Assembly: GCF_028069655.1 (NCBI RefSeq)
Contig: NZ_JAMCOS010000001.1
Coordinates: forward strand, 4,742,001 to 4,806,000
Origin: Acidovorax sp. NCPPB 4044
Lineage (GTDB): Bacteria; Pseudomonadota; Gammaproteobacteria; Burkholderiales; Burkholderiaceae_C
Length of the DNA: 64,000 bases
Direction of reading: 5' to 3'
Position 1 is the first letter of the stretch; each line of letters starts with the position of its first letter. The translations under genes and the position numbers were made by a program. This document shows, one piece after another, positions 45,213 through 55,007 of the stretch. The notes under the pieces are model-generated. The model made no database searches. It was not told the DNA's origin and worked only from the letters and a program-made list of their open reading frames with translations.

Positions 45213-45415
45213 GTGCCCGCTCCATCCGGTACCCGCCGCCTTCGCGGCGGCACTCCTGTGGATAACGCTGGGGATGCTTCGGGAGCAACTGCCCACTTAT
45301 CCACAGCCGCTGGCCGATGGCCGAAGTTGTTATCGCCGGCCGCGCGCCGTCACCCGACCTTCCACCACAGGGTTCGGCGCACCCCAAGTCCGCGCCGGCA
45401 CTGGGAAAAAGCCGC

Positions 45416-45466
45416 TTGTCCACACGAAGGGGGTGCCCTTACTACTATTCCTATGGATTGATAAAA
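45416..45466 (+). other. Unwinding-element-like segment, module A
   Basis: DnaA box TTGTCCACA, a 14-nt spacer with GGGGG, then TTACTACTATTCCTATGG, then GATTGATAAAA. The complementary strand of ACTACTATTCCTAT reads as successive DnaA-trio-like triplets. Confidence 0.65.
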
Positions 45467-45715
45467 GCCTTAGAGGAATAACAGAACATCCGGATCCAGG
45501 GCGCCTCGGGGGGCTGGGCAAAGCGAGAGGCACCGTTTCCCCGGCTGGATGGAGACGGTGGCGGCGATCGGGTCATGAAAAGAGAGGCGGCCTGGGGCGC
45601 GCTGGCGGACACCGGCCGGGCCGGTGCGGGCACTTTTCGGGGCCGGGCCGCCGCGCCATGGAGCGCCCGGGCCGGATCCACGGCATCCGGGAATGAAGTG
45701 CACTCTCGCCATTCG

Positions 45716-45772
45716 CTACATTTTTAATAGCAAACTATCGAATGAATCCGGCGGCATGGAGGGCTTTTCATG
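45716..45772. repeat. Dispersed intergenic repeat, copy 4 (between origin modules)
   Basis: TTTTTAATAGCAAACTATCG, AATGAATC, CGGCGGCATGGAGGGC, TTTTCATGC. It has one base change in the core (CTATCG for CTATTC). It lies in the ~320-bp spacer between the two DnaA-box modules. Confidence 0.8.
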
Positions 45773-45956
45773 CTGAATCCGTGCCAGACGCCCCTTCAAG
45801 GACAAGTCTGGGGACATTTCCCGCACAACCGGGCGCTTGTCCACAGCGGCAGCCCCTTTCCCGGATTTGTCCCCGCCGGACGGACAGCGGCAACCCCCTC
45901 CCACCCACAGGGTTGGCGTGCAGCCAAGTCCCTTGTCGCGCAACGGAAAAACCCGG

Positions 45957-46006
45957 TTGTCCACAGAACGGGGCGGTGCTTACTACTACGACTATGTTTT
46001 TATAAA
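45957..46006 (+). other. Unwinding-element-like segment, module B
   Basis: DnaA box TTGTCCACA, a 14-nt spacer with GGGGCGG, then TTACTACTACGACTATG, then TTTTTATAAAG. Its layout and distances match module A; the AT-rich end is longer, so B may be the active unwinding site. Confidence 0.68.
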
Positions 46007-46299
46007 GACATCAAGAAGAAAACAGGAGAACAGCGCCGGGGCACACGGGCAGGACGGACGTGCATCCGCCCGGCAGGGGCTGCCAGGCAGAGGCATCGCA
46101 AAGGGATCGGCTTCCGCGGGATTTGCACGGTGGTGGGGGCCAGGGCCCTGGAGAAAGCCACACGGGGGCCGTGGAGGGCCTGCAAGGCACTGCCTGAGGG
46201 GGAGCAGTGGGGTGAAGGGTTCGGCGCGGAAAGGCGCTCTGACGGCGGCGGGCCTGGCCCTCCCTCGCCTGCTCGGCCGGACCTAGGCCGGCCGGGCGG

Positions 46300-49200
46300 T
46301 CAGGCCGCGGATGGCCGGGCGTCCGCCAGGAAGGTTTCCAGCGCCGCCACGGGCAGCGGCCGGCTGAAGAAGTAGCCCTGGTAGGCGAGGCAGCCCGCGC
46401 GCTCCAGCCGCTCGCGCTGCTCGGCGGTCTCCACGCCCTCGGCGATCACGTCCAGCCCGAGGCTGCGCGAGAGCGCGATGATCGTGTCCACGATGGCCGC
46501 GTCGTTCGGGTCGGTCAGCAGGTCGCGCACGAAGCTCTGGTCGATCTTGAGCTGGTCGAGCGGCATGCGCTTGAGGTAGCTGAGCGACGAGTAGCCGGTG
46601 CCGAAGTCGTCCAGCGAAAAGCCCACGCCATGCGCGCGCAGCGCCGACATGGTGGCGATGGTGGTTTCCATGTCCTCGACGAACAGGCTCTCGGTCAGCT
46701 CCAGCTTGAGGCGGGCGGCCGGCGCGCCGGTCGTGGCGATGGCGCGCACCACGTCGTCCACGAAGGCCTCGTGGTGGAACTGGCGCGAACTCACGTTCAC
46801 TGCCATGCCGAGGTGCGCCCGGCCGGGCTCGCCCTGCCAGCGCGCGAGCTGGGCGCAGGCCGTGTGGAGCACCCAGCGGCCCAGCGGCAGCACGAGGCCG
46901 GTCTCCTCGGCCAGCGGGATGAATTCGCCGGGCGAGACCAGGCCGCGCTGCGGGTGCGGCCAGCGCACCAGCGCCTCGACACCGGTGACGCGGCCCTGGT
47001 GGTCCACCTGCGGCTGGTAGTGGAGCGCGAACTGCTCGCGCGCCAGGGCGGTGCGCAGGTCGTTTTCCAGTTCGGCGCGCGCCGTGACCACGGCCTGCAT
47101 GCCGGGGTCGAAGAAGCGCAGCGTGTTGCGGCCCGCGGTCTTGGCCTGGTACATGGCCAGATCGGCCTGCTTGAGCAGCTCGCCCACGGTGGTGGTGCGC
47201 GCATCGCTGAACGGCGCCACGCCGATGCTGGGCGTGCTGCGGTAGTGGTAGCCCTGCAGCACGTAGGGGGTGGCCAGCACCGCCAGGATCTTCTCGCCCA
47301 CGGTGCGGGCGCTCATGGCCAGCTCTTCGGGGCGCGCGCTCAGGGCTTCGATCATCACCACGAACTCGTCGCCGCCCAGGCGGGCCACGGTGTCCACCGA
47401 GCGCACGCAGGTGTTCAGGCGCGCGGCCACCTGCTGCAGCAGCACGTCGCCCTGGTCGTGGCCCAGGGTGTCGTTGAGGGTCTTGAAGTTGTCCAGGTCG
47501 ATGAACAGCAGCGCGCCGCCCTGGCGGCGCCGCTGCGCCGTGGCCAGCGCCTGGCGCATGCGGTCCATGAGCAGCATGCGGTTGGGCAGGCCGGTGAGCG
47601 AGTCGTAGAACGCGAGCCGCTGGATCTCGCGCTCGGTGGCCTTGCGCTGCCCGATGTCGGTGTTGATCGCGAGGATCGCGTCCGGCTGGCCCTGCTCGCC
47701 CTTCACGAGCGTCCAGCGGCCTTCCACGTCCAGGCGGCGCCCGTCGCGGTGGAACTGCACGATCTCGCCGGTCCACTCGCCCTGCTTGCGCGTCGTGCCG
47801 GTCGCGCGCAGGAATTCCTGGGCGTCCTGGTAGAGCAGCGTGGCGATGGACTGGCCAGTCGCCTCCTCGCGCTTCCATCCGTAGAGGCGCTCGGCGCCTT
47901 CGTTCCAGAAGGTGATGCGGTGGTCGAGGTCGCGCACGATGATCGCGTCGCGCGCCTTGTCCAGCAGCGAGGCCTGGCGGCGGATGTGCGCGTCCGAGGC
48001 CTGGCGCGCCATCTCGGCCGCGGCCCGCGCCGCGAAGATGCGCAGCGTGGACACCACCATGCCCGGCTGCTGCAGGGGCTCGCGGAAGACGACGAAGATC
48101 AGCCCGATGGCCCGGCCGTCGGTGTCGCGCAGCTGCAGGCCCACATAGGCCTGCGCGCCCAGCCGCGCCACGGGCGATTGCGGGTACAGCTCCGAGACGC
48201 CGTGCGGGATCACGCATTCGGATTCGTTCACCAGGCGCAGGCTCGGCGTGCCTTCCAGCCCATACTCGGCATTGGGCTGGACCACGCCCTCCTCCACGCG
48301 CGAGAGCGTCACCGCGCGCGGCAGCTGCCCCGCCGGCTGCGGCAGCAGCCGCGTGACGCAGCCGGCCTGCGCGCCCAGCGCGTCGCACATGTGGCTGGCC
48401 AGCTGCTTGAAGAACTGGGTGCCGGTGCTGGCCGACACGGCGGCCGCGGCCTTGAGCACCACGGCCTGCAGGCGCTGCTGGTCCTGGCGCGTGCGCAGGC
48501 TGCCCAGCCCGAAGGCGATGTCGTTGGCGAGCTGCTGGAGCAGCTCGGCCTCCTCGGCGCCGGTCTCCAGCACCGTCTCGGGATAGAGGGTGAGCAGGCC
48601 GAACACCTGCTCGGCATCGCGCAGCGGCAGGCTGATGACGGCCGGCAGGCCCAGTTGCGCGAGCGGCCGCGCCCATACGTCGGCCAGGGGCGCGCGCTGC
48701 ACGTCGTGCACGATCACGGGCCGGCCGCTGCGCAGCGCCTCGCCCGAGGGGCCGGGGCTGTGCGGCGTCCAGGGAGCGCCCGGGGTGCCGATGGGGCGCA
48801 GCGTCTCCACGCCCACGGCGGTCAGGCCCGACCAGGCCACGGGCTCGATGCTCTGGCGCTCGGCCCCCGCGGCATTCCAGCGGCGCACCATGCCCACCCA
48901 GGCACTGCGGAACCCGCCCACCTCGCGGGCGATGCGGCACACCTCCGAGAGCAGCGCCGCCTCGCCGGTGGCGCGCACCAGCGCCTCGTTGCAGGCGCTC
49001 AGCAGCCGCTGCACCGTGCCCACGCGCACCAGCTCGCGCTCCACGCGCATGCGCTGGGTCACGTCGGTGGCCAGCACCTGGCGGGCCGAAAGGCCATTGA
49101 AGGTGATGTCGCCCGCGTACACCTCCATGTCGAGGAAGGTGCCGTCCTTCTTGACGTGGCGGCGGTGGACCGCGTCGCGCCGCACGCCCGGCGGCAGGGC

Positions 49201-50814
49201 GCGTGCCTCGATCTCGTTGGCGGCCCGGTCCTCCTCGGGCCAGAACTGCACGGTGGTCATGCGCAGCAGCTCGGCCTCGCTGTAGCCGTAGTGGCGCACC
49301 ATCGCCCGGTTCACGGCCAGGATGCGCAGGCTGCCGCGCTCGTAGACCCACATGGGCTGGGGATGGGCGTCGAAGAGCGCGCGGTACTGCTGCTCGGACG
49401 CGCTCAACTGCGCCGCGTAGCTGCGCAGCTGCAGCACCGCGCCCAGCGATTCGGCCAGGATCTGCACATAGGCCACGTGGCGCTGCGAGAACGTGAACAG
49501 CGGATCGGCGTTCACCTTGAGCATGCCCAGCACGGTCTCGCCCGCGCGCAGCGGCGCGGCGACGAAGGACAGCGCGCCGTGCCGGCCGCCGTCGGTGGCC
49601 ATCGAGGCATGGGCCAGCGAATGCTTGCCGTCGCCGTGCAGCACCGTCTCGCCCGATTCGAGCTGGTGCCACAGCGGGTAGCCGAGCACGGGCCGGACCT
49701 CGTGCAGCGGAGCGGCGTGGCGGCCGATGCTCGCGCGCACGCGCAGCCGGTCGCCCTCGCGCAGCACCACCATCGCGCCGTGCGCATCCGCCAGGTCCAT
49801 GGCCGTGCGCGCCACCAGCTGCAGCACCTCGTCCAGCGGCAGGTCGGGCGCGCTCATGCGCTGCTGCACGCGCACCAGCTCGGCATGGGCGCTCGCGTCG
49901 CGCTGGGCCTGCAGCGCGCTCTGCTTCTGGGCGCTGATGTCGGTCATGCCGCCCACCATGCGCACGGCCAGGCCCTCGTCGTCGCGGATCACGAAGCCGC
50001 GGTCGCGCACCCAGGCGTAGCTGCCGTCCTGGCGGCGGAAGCGGTATTCGTCGGTCCAGTGGCGCGCCGTGCCCTCGATGGCCGAGTGGATGCCCTCCAG
50101 CACCATGTCGCTGTCGTCGGGGTGCAGGCGCTGGGTCCAGGAGGTGCTGTCGTGCGGCAGCGTCTGCAGCGGCACGCCGAAGAGCGTCTCCATGCCCTCG
50201 TTCCACCACATCGAATCGTCGGTGAGGTTCCAGTCCCAGATCGCATCGGCCGTGGCGCGCGCCACGAGGTGGAAGCGCTCCTCGGAGAGCGCGCGGTCCT
50301 GCGCCCGGCGGGCCATGCTGCGGCGCTGGCGGCGCACTTCCAGCAGCGCCATCGCCTGCCCGGCGATGGCCTGCAGGGCTTCCAGCTGCGCGCCCTGCAG
50401 GGTGCGCGGTGCGGTGTCCATCACCACCACGGCGCCCAGCACCAGCCCTTCGGCGGTGGCGAGCGGCATGCAGGCGGCCATGCGCACGCGCGGCGGCCCC
50501 AGCACCAGCGGATGGTCGCGCAGCACGGGGTGGGTGCTGGCATCCCGCACCTGCGCCAGCCGGCCGTCCTGCGCCAGCGCGCAGAGCGCATGCGCTCCGG
50601 CCAGGTGCTGCAGCGACGCGACCGGCATGCCGGCGCTGGCCTTGAACCACTCGCGGTCGGCATCCACGAAGCCGATGGCCGCCAGCGGCGCGCCGCACAG
50701 GTGCGCGGCCAGCCGGGCGAGCTGGTCGAAGGACTCTTCGGTGGCGGTATCGAGGACGGCGCACGCATGCAGCGCGTCCAGGCGCCGGCAGACAGAGTCC
50801 GAAAGGGCGCCCAT
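46300..50814 (-). CDS. Multi-sensor diguanylate cyclase/phosphodiesterase (GAF/PAS/GGDEF/EAL)
   Basis: 1504 residues, soluble. The order is GAF (about 10-165), PAS/PAC (about 190-310; WDWNLTDDSMWWNEGM), GAF (about 345-480), PAS (about 495-615), two more GAF-like regions (to about 940), PAS (about 950-1060; IIVRDLDHRITFWNEGAERL), GGDEF (about 1070-1235, intact ARLGGDEFVVMIE) and EAL (about 1245-1495, GVEALVRW and DDFGTGYSSLSYLKRMP). Both catalytic motifs look complete, so synthesis and breakdown of c-di-GMP are both possible. The start at MGALSDSVC was chosen because the upstream in-frame residues are Pro/Ala/His rich. Confidence 0.92.
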   Translation of the reverse strand: MGALSDSVCRRLDALHACAVLDTATEESFDQLARLAAHLCGAPLAAIGFVDADREWFKASAGMPVASLQHLAGAHALCALAQDGRLAQVRDASTHPVLRDHPLVLGPPRVRMAACMPLATAEGLVLGAVVVMDTAPRTLQGAQLEALQAIAGQAMALLEVRRQRRSMARRAQDRALSEERFHLVARATADAIWDWNLTDDSMWWNEGMETLFGVPLQTLPHDSTSWTQRLHPDDSDMVLEGIHSAIEGTARHWTDEYRFRRQDGSYAWVRDRGFVIRDDEGLAVRMVGGMTDISAQKQSALQAQRDASAHAELVRVQQRMSAPDLPLDEVLQLVARTAMDLADAHGAMVVLREGDRLRVRASIGRHAAPLHEVRPVLGYPLWHQLESGETVLHGDGKHSLAHASMATDGGRHGALSFVAAPLRAGETVLGMLKVNADPLFTFSQRHVAYVQILAESLGAVLQLRSYAAQLSASEQQYRALFDAHPQPMWVYERGSLRILAVNRAMVRHYGYSEAELLRMTTVQFWPEEDRAANEIEARALPPGVRRDAVHRRHVKKDGTFLDMEVYAGDITFNGLSARQVLATDVTQRMRVERELVRVGTVQRLLSACNEALVRATGEAALLSEVCRIAREVGGFRSAWVGMVRRWNAAGAERQSIEPVAWSGLTAVGVETLRPIGTPGAPWTPHSPGPSGEALRSGRPVIVHDVQRAPLADVWARPLAQLGLPAVISLPLRDAEQVFGLLTLYPETVLETGAEEAELLQQLANDIAFGLGSLRTRQDQQRLQAVVLKAAAAVSASTGTQFFKQLASHMCDALGAQAGCVTRLLPQPAGQLPRAVTLSRVEEGVVQPNAEYGLEGTPSLRLVNESECVIPHGVSELYPQSPVARLGAQAYVGLQLRDTDGRAIGLIFVVFREPLQQPGMVVSTLRIFAARAAAEMARQASDAHIRRQASLLDKARDAIIVRDLDHRITFWNEGAERLYGWKREEATGQSIATLLYQDAQEFLRATGTTRKQGEWTGEIVQFHRDGRRLDVEGRWTLVKGEQGQPDAILAINTDIGQRKATEREIQRLAFYDSLTGLPNRMLLMDRMRQALATAQRRRQGGALLFIDLDNFKTLNDTLGHDQGDVLLQQVAARLNTCVRSVDTVARLGGDEFVVMIEALSARPEELAMSARTVGEKILAVLATPYVLQGYHYRSTPSIGVAPFSDARTTTVGELLKQADLAMYQAKTAGRNTLRFFDPGMQAVVTARAELENDLRTALAREQFALHYQPQVDHQGRVTGVEALVRWPHPQRGLVSPGEFIPLAEETGLVLPLGRWVLHTACAQLARWQGEPGRAHLGMAVNVSSRQFHHEAFVDDVVRAIATTGAPAARLKLELTESLFVEDMETTIATMSALRAHGVGFSLDDFGTGYSSLSYLKRMPLDQLKIDQSFVRDLLTDPNDAAIVDTIIALSRSLGLDVIAEGVETAEQRERLERAGCLAYQGYFFSRPLPVAALETFLADARPSAA

Positions 50815-51001
50815 GGTCAGCGCGCCGGCCCGCGGCACGGGGTCCGGCGCCCCGGGCGGGGCGGTGTCGGAAGCGGTGGCGGCGGCACCTGCATGGTGGG
50901 GGGTGGAAGGGATGGGGTGGCGTGGACGCGCCACCCGTGCCGGGGCAGCACGGGCAGGCGCGGATGTTTCCGAATGCTACACCGGCCCACCCGCCGACCG
51001 G

Positions 51002-51019
51002 TTCCACGCAAACGTGGAA
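51002..51019. repeat. Short inverted repeat between aroG-type gene and GGDEF/EAL gene
   Basis: TTCCACG / CGTGGAA with a CAAA loop in the 264-bp gap between the DAHP synthase gene and the start of the c-di-GMP gene. It resembles a split parS but lacks the CACGTG core. Possibly a leader hairpin. Confidence 0.4.
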
Positions 51020-51078
51020 TCCTTCCAGAAAACAACAGCCGGGGGCCCGGGGCGGGGCCCTGGCGGCCGGGCTGCGGT

Positions 51079-52209
<1,131 letters not shown>

Positions 52210-52335
52210 GGGCGCCGATTGTCGCGCCCCGGCCGGCAGTCCTTTGCGCGGGCCCGAACCTGCCAGCCCTGGTGCGCCCGCCGGCCCTCCGGCGCCGTCC
52301 CCTCGAGGCGAAGGCGACTCAGGGGGCTGCGCCGG

Positions 52336-52854
52336 TCACGGTCTGCGGAACGCCGTGGGCTGCCGCGACCAGTAGCCCGAATTGAACCGGTCGAGGCGCA
52401 CCGTGCCGCCCGTGGAGGGCGCGTGCACGAAGCGGCCGCCTTCCACGACGATGCCCGCGTGCGTCGGGCGGCCGGACCCGAAGACCACCAGGTCCCCGGT
52501 GCGCGCCTCGTCGGCCGCCACGGGCGCGCCGAAGTCGCTCAGTTGCGCCACGGTGCGCGGCAGCGCGACGCCGGCCAGGCTGCGGTACACGTAGCCGATC
52601 AGCCCGCTGCAGTCGAAGCCGCCTTCGGGCGTGTTGCCGCCATAGCGGTACGGCGTGCCGACCAAGCCCATCGCGTGGATGGCGATGTCGCTCGATTGCT
52701 CGGGGGTCAGGCGGGAATACGCGGGGTATGCGGCGCCGCCGCCGCGGGGTGCGCGCGGCGGTGCCGTGCCGCACGCGGACAGCAGCAGCGCCGCGGCGAC
52801 GAGCGCGGCCCTGCGGGCGGGGTCCCGGGGTGCGAGGAGGGGCTCGGTCTGCAT
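52336..52854 (-). CDS. NlpC/P60 (C40) family lipoprotein endopeptidase
   Basis: 172 residues. Lipoprotein signal with LLLSAC (Cys28). The catalytic triad elements are Cys82 (FDCSGLIGYVY), His132 (THAGIVV) and His144 (FVHAPSTGG). It cleaves peptidoglycan stem peptides (gamma-D-Glu-mDAP type) in the periplasm. Full length for this family (NlpC/Spr-like). Confidence 0.93.
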   Translation of the reverse strand: MQTEPLLAPRDPARRAALVAAALLLSACGTAPPRAPRGGGAAYPAYSRLTPEQSSDIAIHAMGLVGTPYRYGGNTPEGGFDCSGLIGYVYRSLAGVALPRTVAQLSDFGAPVAADEARTGDLVVFGSGRPTHAGIVVEGGRFVHAPSTGGTVRLDRFNSGYWSRQPTAFRRP

Positions 52855-52928
52855 GGCGCCGCAGGTTAACCCAAGCATGGAGCCCGCCGCGGGCCCGGGG
52901 CTTTGGGCTGTGGCGGGCGCTGTGGCCT

Positions 52929-54635
52929 TCAGGCCTCGGCGGGCGCGGTCTCGGCCGTGCCGGCCTTCGCGCCGCGGCGCGCGATCAGCCGGTTGGCCAC
53001 CGCCACCACGGCCTGCACCGATGCGCTCACGATGCTGTGGTCCAGGCCCACGCCGAAGGTCGCGCCCGGCACGCCTTCCAGCGCGGCCTCCACGATGGCG
53101 AGCGCCTGCGCACCGGCGCCGGCGCCGGTGGCGCGTTCCTCGTAGTGGTCCACGCGCATCGGCAGGCCGAGCGCATCGACCGTGGCGTCGATCGGGCCGT
53201 TGCCGCGGCCCTGCAGGGTCTGGCGCACGCCGTCGATGGTCACGTCGAGCGCGATGCCCTGCCCGTCTTCCTCCAGGCGCTGGCCGTGCAGCGTGAGCGC
53301 GCCGGCCGTGCCCTGGGCAGGCGCGGCGATGTAGGTGCGGGAGAAGAGGTTCCACAGCGCATCGCCATCCATTTCGCCTTCGCTCGCGTCGGTGGCGCGC
53401 TGCACCACGGCGCTGAACTCCACCTGCAGGCGGCGCGGCATCACCACGCCGCGTTCGCGCTCCAGCAGGAAGGCGATGCCGCCCTTGCCCGACTGGCTGT
53501 TCACGCGGATCACGCTGTCGTAGCTGCGGCCCACGTCGGCCGGGTCGATGGGCAGGTACGGCACTTCCCAGAGGCCTTGCGGATCCTGGGCCGCGAAACC
53601 CTTCTTGATCGCGTCCTGGTGCGATCCGGAGAACGCGGTGAACACGAGGTCGCCCGCATAGGGATGGCGCGGGTGCACGGGCAGCGAGGTGCATTCCTCG
53701 GCCACGCGCGCCACGTGCGTGATGTCGGAGAAATCGAGGTTCGGGTGCACGCCCTGCGTGTACATGTTGAGCGCGAGCGTCACGATGTCCACGTTGCCGC
53801 AGCGCTCGCCGTTGCCGAAGAGGCAGCCTTCCACGCGGTCGGCGCCGGCCATCATGGCCAGCTCGGCGGCGGCCACGCCCGTGCCGCGGTCGTTGTGCGG
53901 GTGCACCGAGAGCACGATGTGCTCGCGCGGCGCGAGGTGGCGGTGCATCCACTCGATCTGGTCGGCGAACACGTTCGGCGTGGCGTTCTCCACCGTGGTC
54001 GGCAGGTTGATGATGATCGGGCGGCCGGGGCCCGCGTTCCAGGCCGCGATGGCCGTCTGGCAGGCACGCAGCGAGACGTCCAGCTCGGTGGCGCTGAAGG
54101 TCTCGGGCGAGTACTGCAGGGTCCACGCCGTGCCGGGCTGCGCGTCGGTGAGCCGCTTGAGGAAGGACACATGGTGGTCGATGAACGCCATCACCTGCGA
54201 TACGTTCATCCCGAACACGATGCGCCGCCAGGCGGGGGCCGTGGCGTTGTAGAGGTGCACGATGGCGCGCGGCGCGCCCTGCACGGCCTGCACCGTGCGC
54301 TCGATCAGGTCCTCGCGCGACTGCGTCATCACCATGAGCGTCACGTCGTCGGGGATGCGGTCCTCTTCGATGAGGCGGCGCACGAAGTCGAAATCGGTCT
54401 GCGACGCGGCCGGGAAGCCGACCTCGATCTCCTTGAAGCCGATGCGCACGAGTTCCTCGAAGAGGCGCATCTTGCGGTCGCCATTCATCGGCTCGAACAG
54501 GGCCTGGTTGCCGTCGCGCAGATCGGTGGAGAGCCAGATCGGCGCCTGCGTGATGGAACGCGAGGGCCAGGTGCGGTCGGGCAAGGCGACGGGGGCGATG
54601 GGCTGGTACTTGGTGGCGGGCTTGGCGGTCATCAT
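52929..54635 (-). CDS. leuA: 2-isopropylmalate synthase
   Basis: 568 residues, LeuA type 2 (yeast/actinobacterial-like length). WLSTDLRDGNQALFEPM contains the divalent metal Asp, VHPHNDRGTGVAAAEL the metal His pair, and the C-terminal LeuA dimer/regulatory domain includes GNGPIDATVDAL. It condenses 2-oxoisovalerate and acetyl-CoA as the first step of leucine synthesis. A leucine-codon-rich leader peptide and attenuator-like hairpins precede it. An alternative ATG one codon later exists. Confidence 0.97.
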   Translation of the reverse strand: MMTAKPATKYQPIAPVALPDRTWPSRSITQAPIWLSTDLRDGNQALFEPMNGDRKMRLFEELVRIGFKEIEVGFPAASQTDFDFVRRLIEEDRIPDDVTLMVMTQSREDLIERTVQAVQGAPRAIVHLYNATAPAWRRIVFGMNVSQVMAFIDHHVSFLKRLTDAQPGTAWTLQYSPETFSATELDVSLRACQTAIAAWNAGPGRPIIINLPTTVENATPNVFADQIEWMHRHLAPREHIVLSVHPHNDRGTGVAAAELAMMAGADRVEGCLFGNGERCGNVDIVTLALNMYTQGVHPNLDFSDITHVARVAEECTSLPVHPRHPYAGDLVFTAFSGSHQDAIKKGFAAQDPQGLWEVPYLPIDPADVGRSYDSVIRVNSQSGKGGIAFLLERERGVVMPRRLQVEFSAVVQRATDASEGEMDGDALWNLFSRTYIAAPAQGTAGALTLHGQRLEEDGQGIALDVTIDGVRQTLQGRGNGPIDATVDALGLPMRVDHYEERATGAGAGAQALAIVEAALEGVPGATFGVGLDHSIVSASVQAVVAVANRLIARRGAKAGTAETAPAEA

Positions 54636-54749
54636 GATGGGTGGCTCCACGAAACGGTGCCCTGCCGGGCGGGCCACCGCCCCGGGGCGATGGTGGGACG
54701 GCAACGGGGCCGCCACGGCAGGATCAACAGGAAAAACAGGAAGAGGAAG

Positions 54750-54828
54750 AAAAACCGGTGCGACGTTCCCTGCAGCCCTCCACTGTCGTGGAGGCTGGTT
54801 CGTGGGCCGGGGTCAGGGGGACGTCGGT
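54750..54828 (-). promoter_or_regulatory. Transcription attenuator of leuA
   Basis: Read on the minus strand: left arm ACCGACGTCCCCCTG (54814-54828), an inner hairpin CCTCCAC-GACA-GTGGAGG (54777-54794) and right arm CAGGGAACGTCGCACCGGT (54754-54772), ending in a five-U run (54750-54754). The long stem has two mismatches and a CACC bulge. It lies between the leader peptide and leuA, where a terminator/antiterminator switch would be expected. Confidence 0.65.
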
Positions 54829-54856
54829 GTTGCGCGGGCTGGCGACGGGTGTCGGG

Positions 54857-54946
54857 TCAGCGGGCAACGGGGGAAGCAAACGCAGGCAGACCCCGGCCAG
54901 GCACTAGGCCTAGAGCTAGGGTCGATAGAAGGTGGCTGCGTTGCAT
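54857..54946 (-). CDS. leuL: Leucine operon leader peptide
   Basis: 29 codons: MQRSHLLSTLALGLVPGRG then LPAFASPVAR. Five leucines occur within codons 6-14, as CTT and four CTA. CTA is very rare in such a high-GC genome, so ribosome speed here should report leucyl-tRNA supply. An attenuator-like structure and leuA follow on the same strand. No standard ribosome-binding site was inspected in depth. Confidence 0.82.
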   Translation of the reverse strand: MQRSHLLSTLALGLVPGRGLPAFASPVAR

Positions 54947-55007
54947 GGGGTGTCGGAAAGCGAGGGGGCATGCTAGCACAGGCCTTGCAGCCCGGTAAAC
55001 ACACACG

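Larger units (their letters stand above)
45250..46030. other. oriC: Probable replication origin (oriC), two diverged modules
   Basis: A gene-free stretch with five good DnaA boxes: 45257-45265 (reverse, perfect TTATCCACA), 45297-45305 (perfect), 45416-45424, 45837-45845 and 45957-45965 (all TTGTCCACA). They fall in two similar modules. In module A (45290-45470) boxes are 119 bp apart and in module B (45830-46010) 120 bp apart. In both, the last box is followed by exactly 14 nt (G-rich) and then TTACTACTA and an AT-rich patch. This is the order DnaA box, GC-rich spacer, DnaA-trio, AT-rich unwinding element described for bacterial origins. No dnaA, dnaN or rpmH is in the window. Confidence 0.72.

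Noticed and set aside
45153..46299. Small open frames in the origin-like region
   Set aside because: Compositionally biased, overlapping in several frames, no ribosome binding site or recognisable protein; noncoding function explains the region better.
51002..51019. TTCCACG-CAAA-CGTGGAA as a parS variant
   Set aside because: The CACGTG core is split by a four-base loop; ParB sites do not tolerate that spacing.
54632..54716. Longer leuA product beginning upstream of 54635
   Set aside because: The extra residues (Ala/Pro/His-rich) lack LeuA similarity and fall in the attenuator-to-gene spacer.
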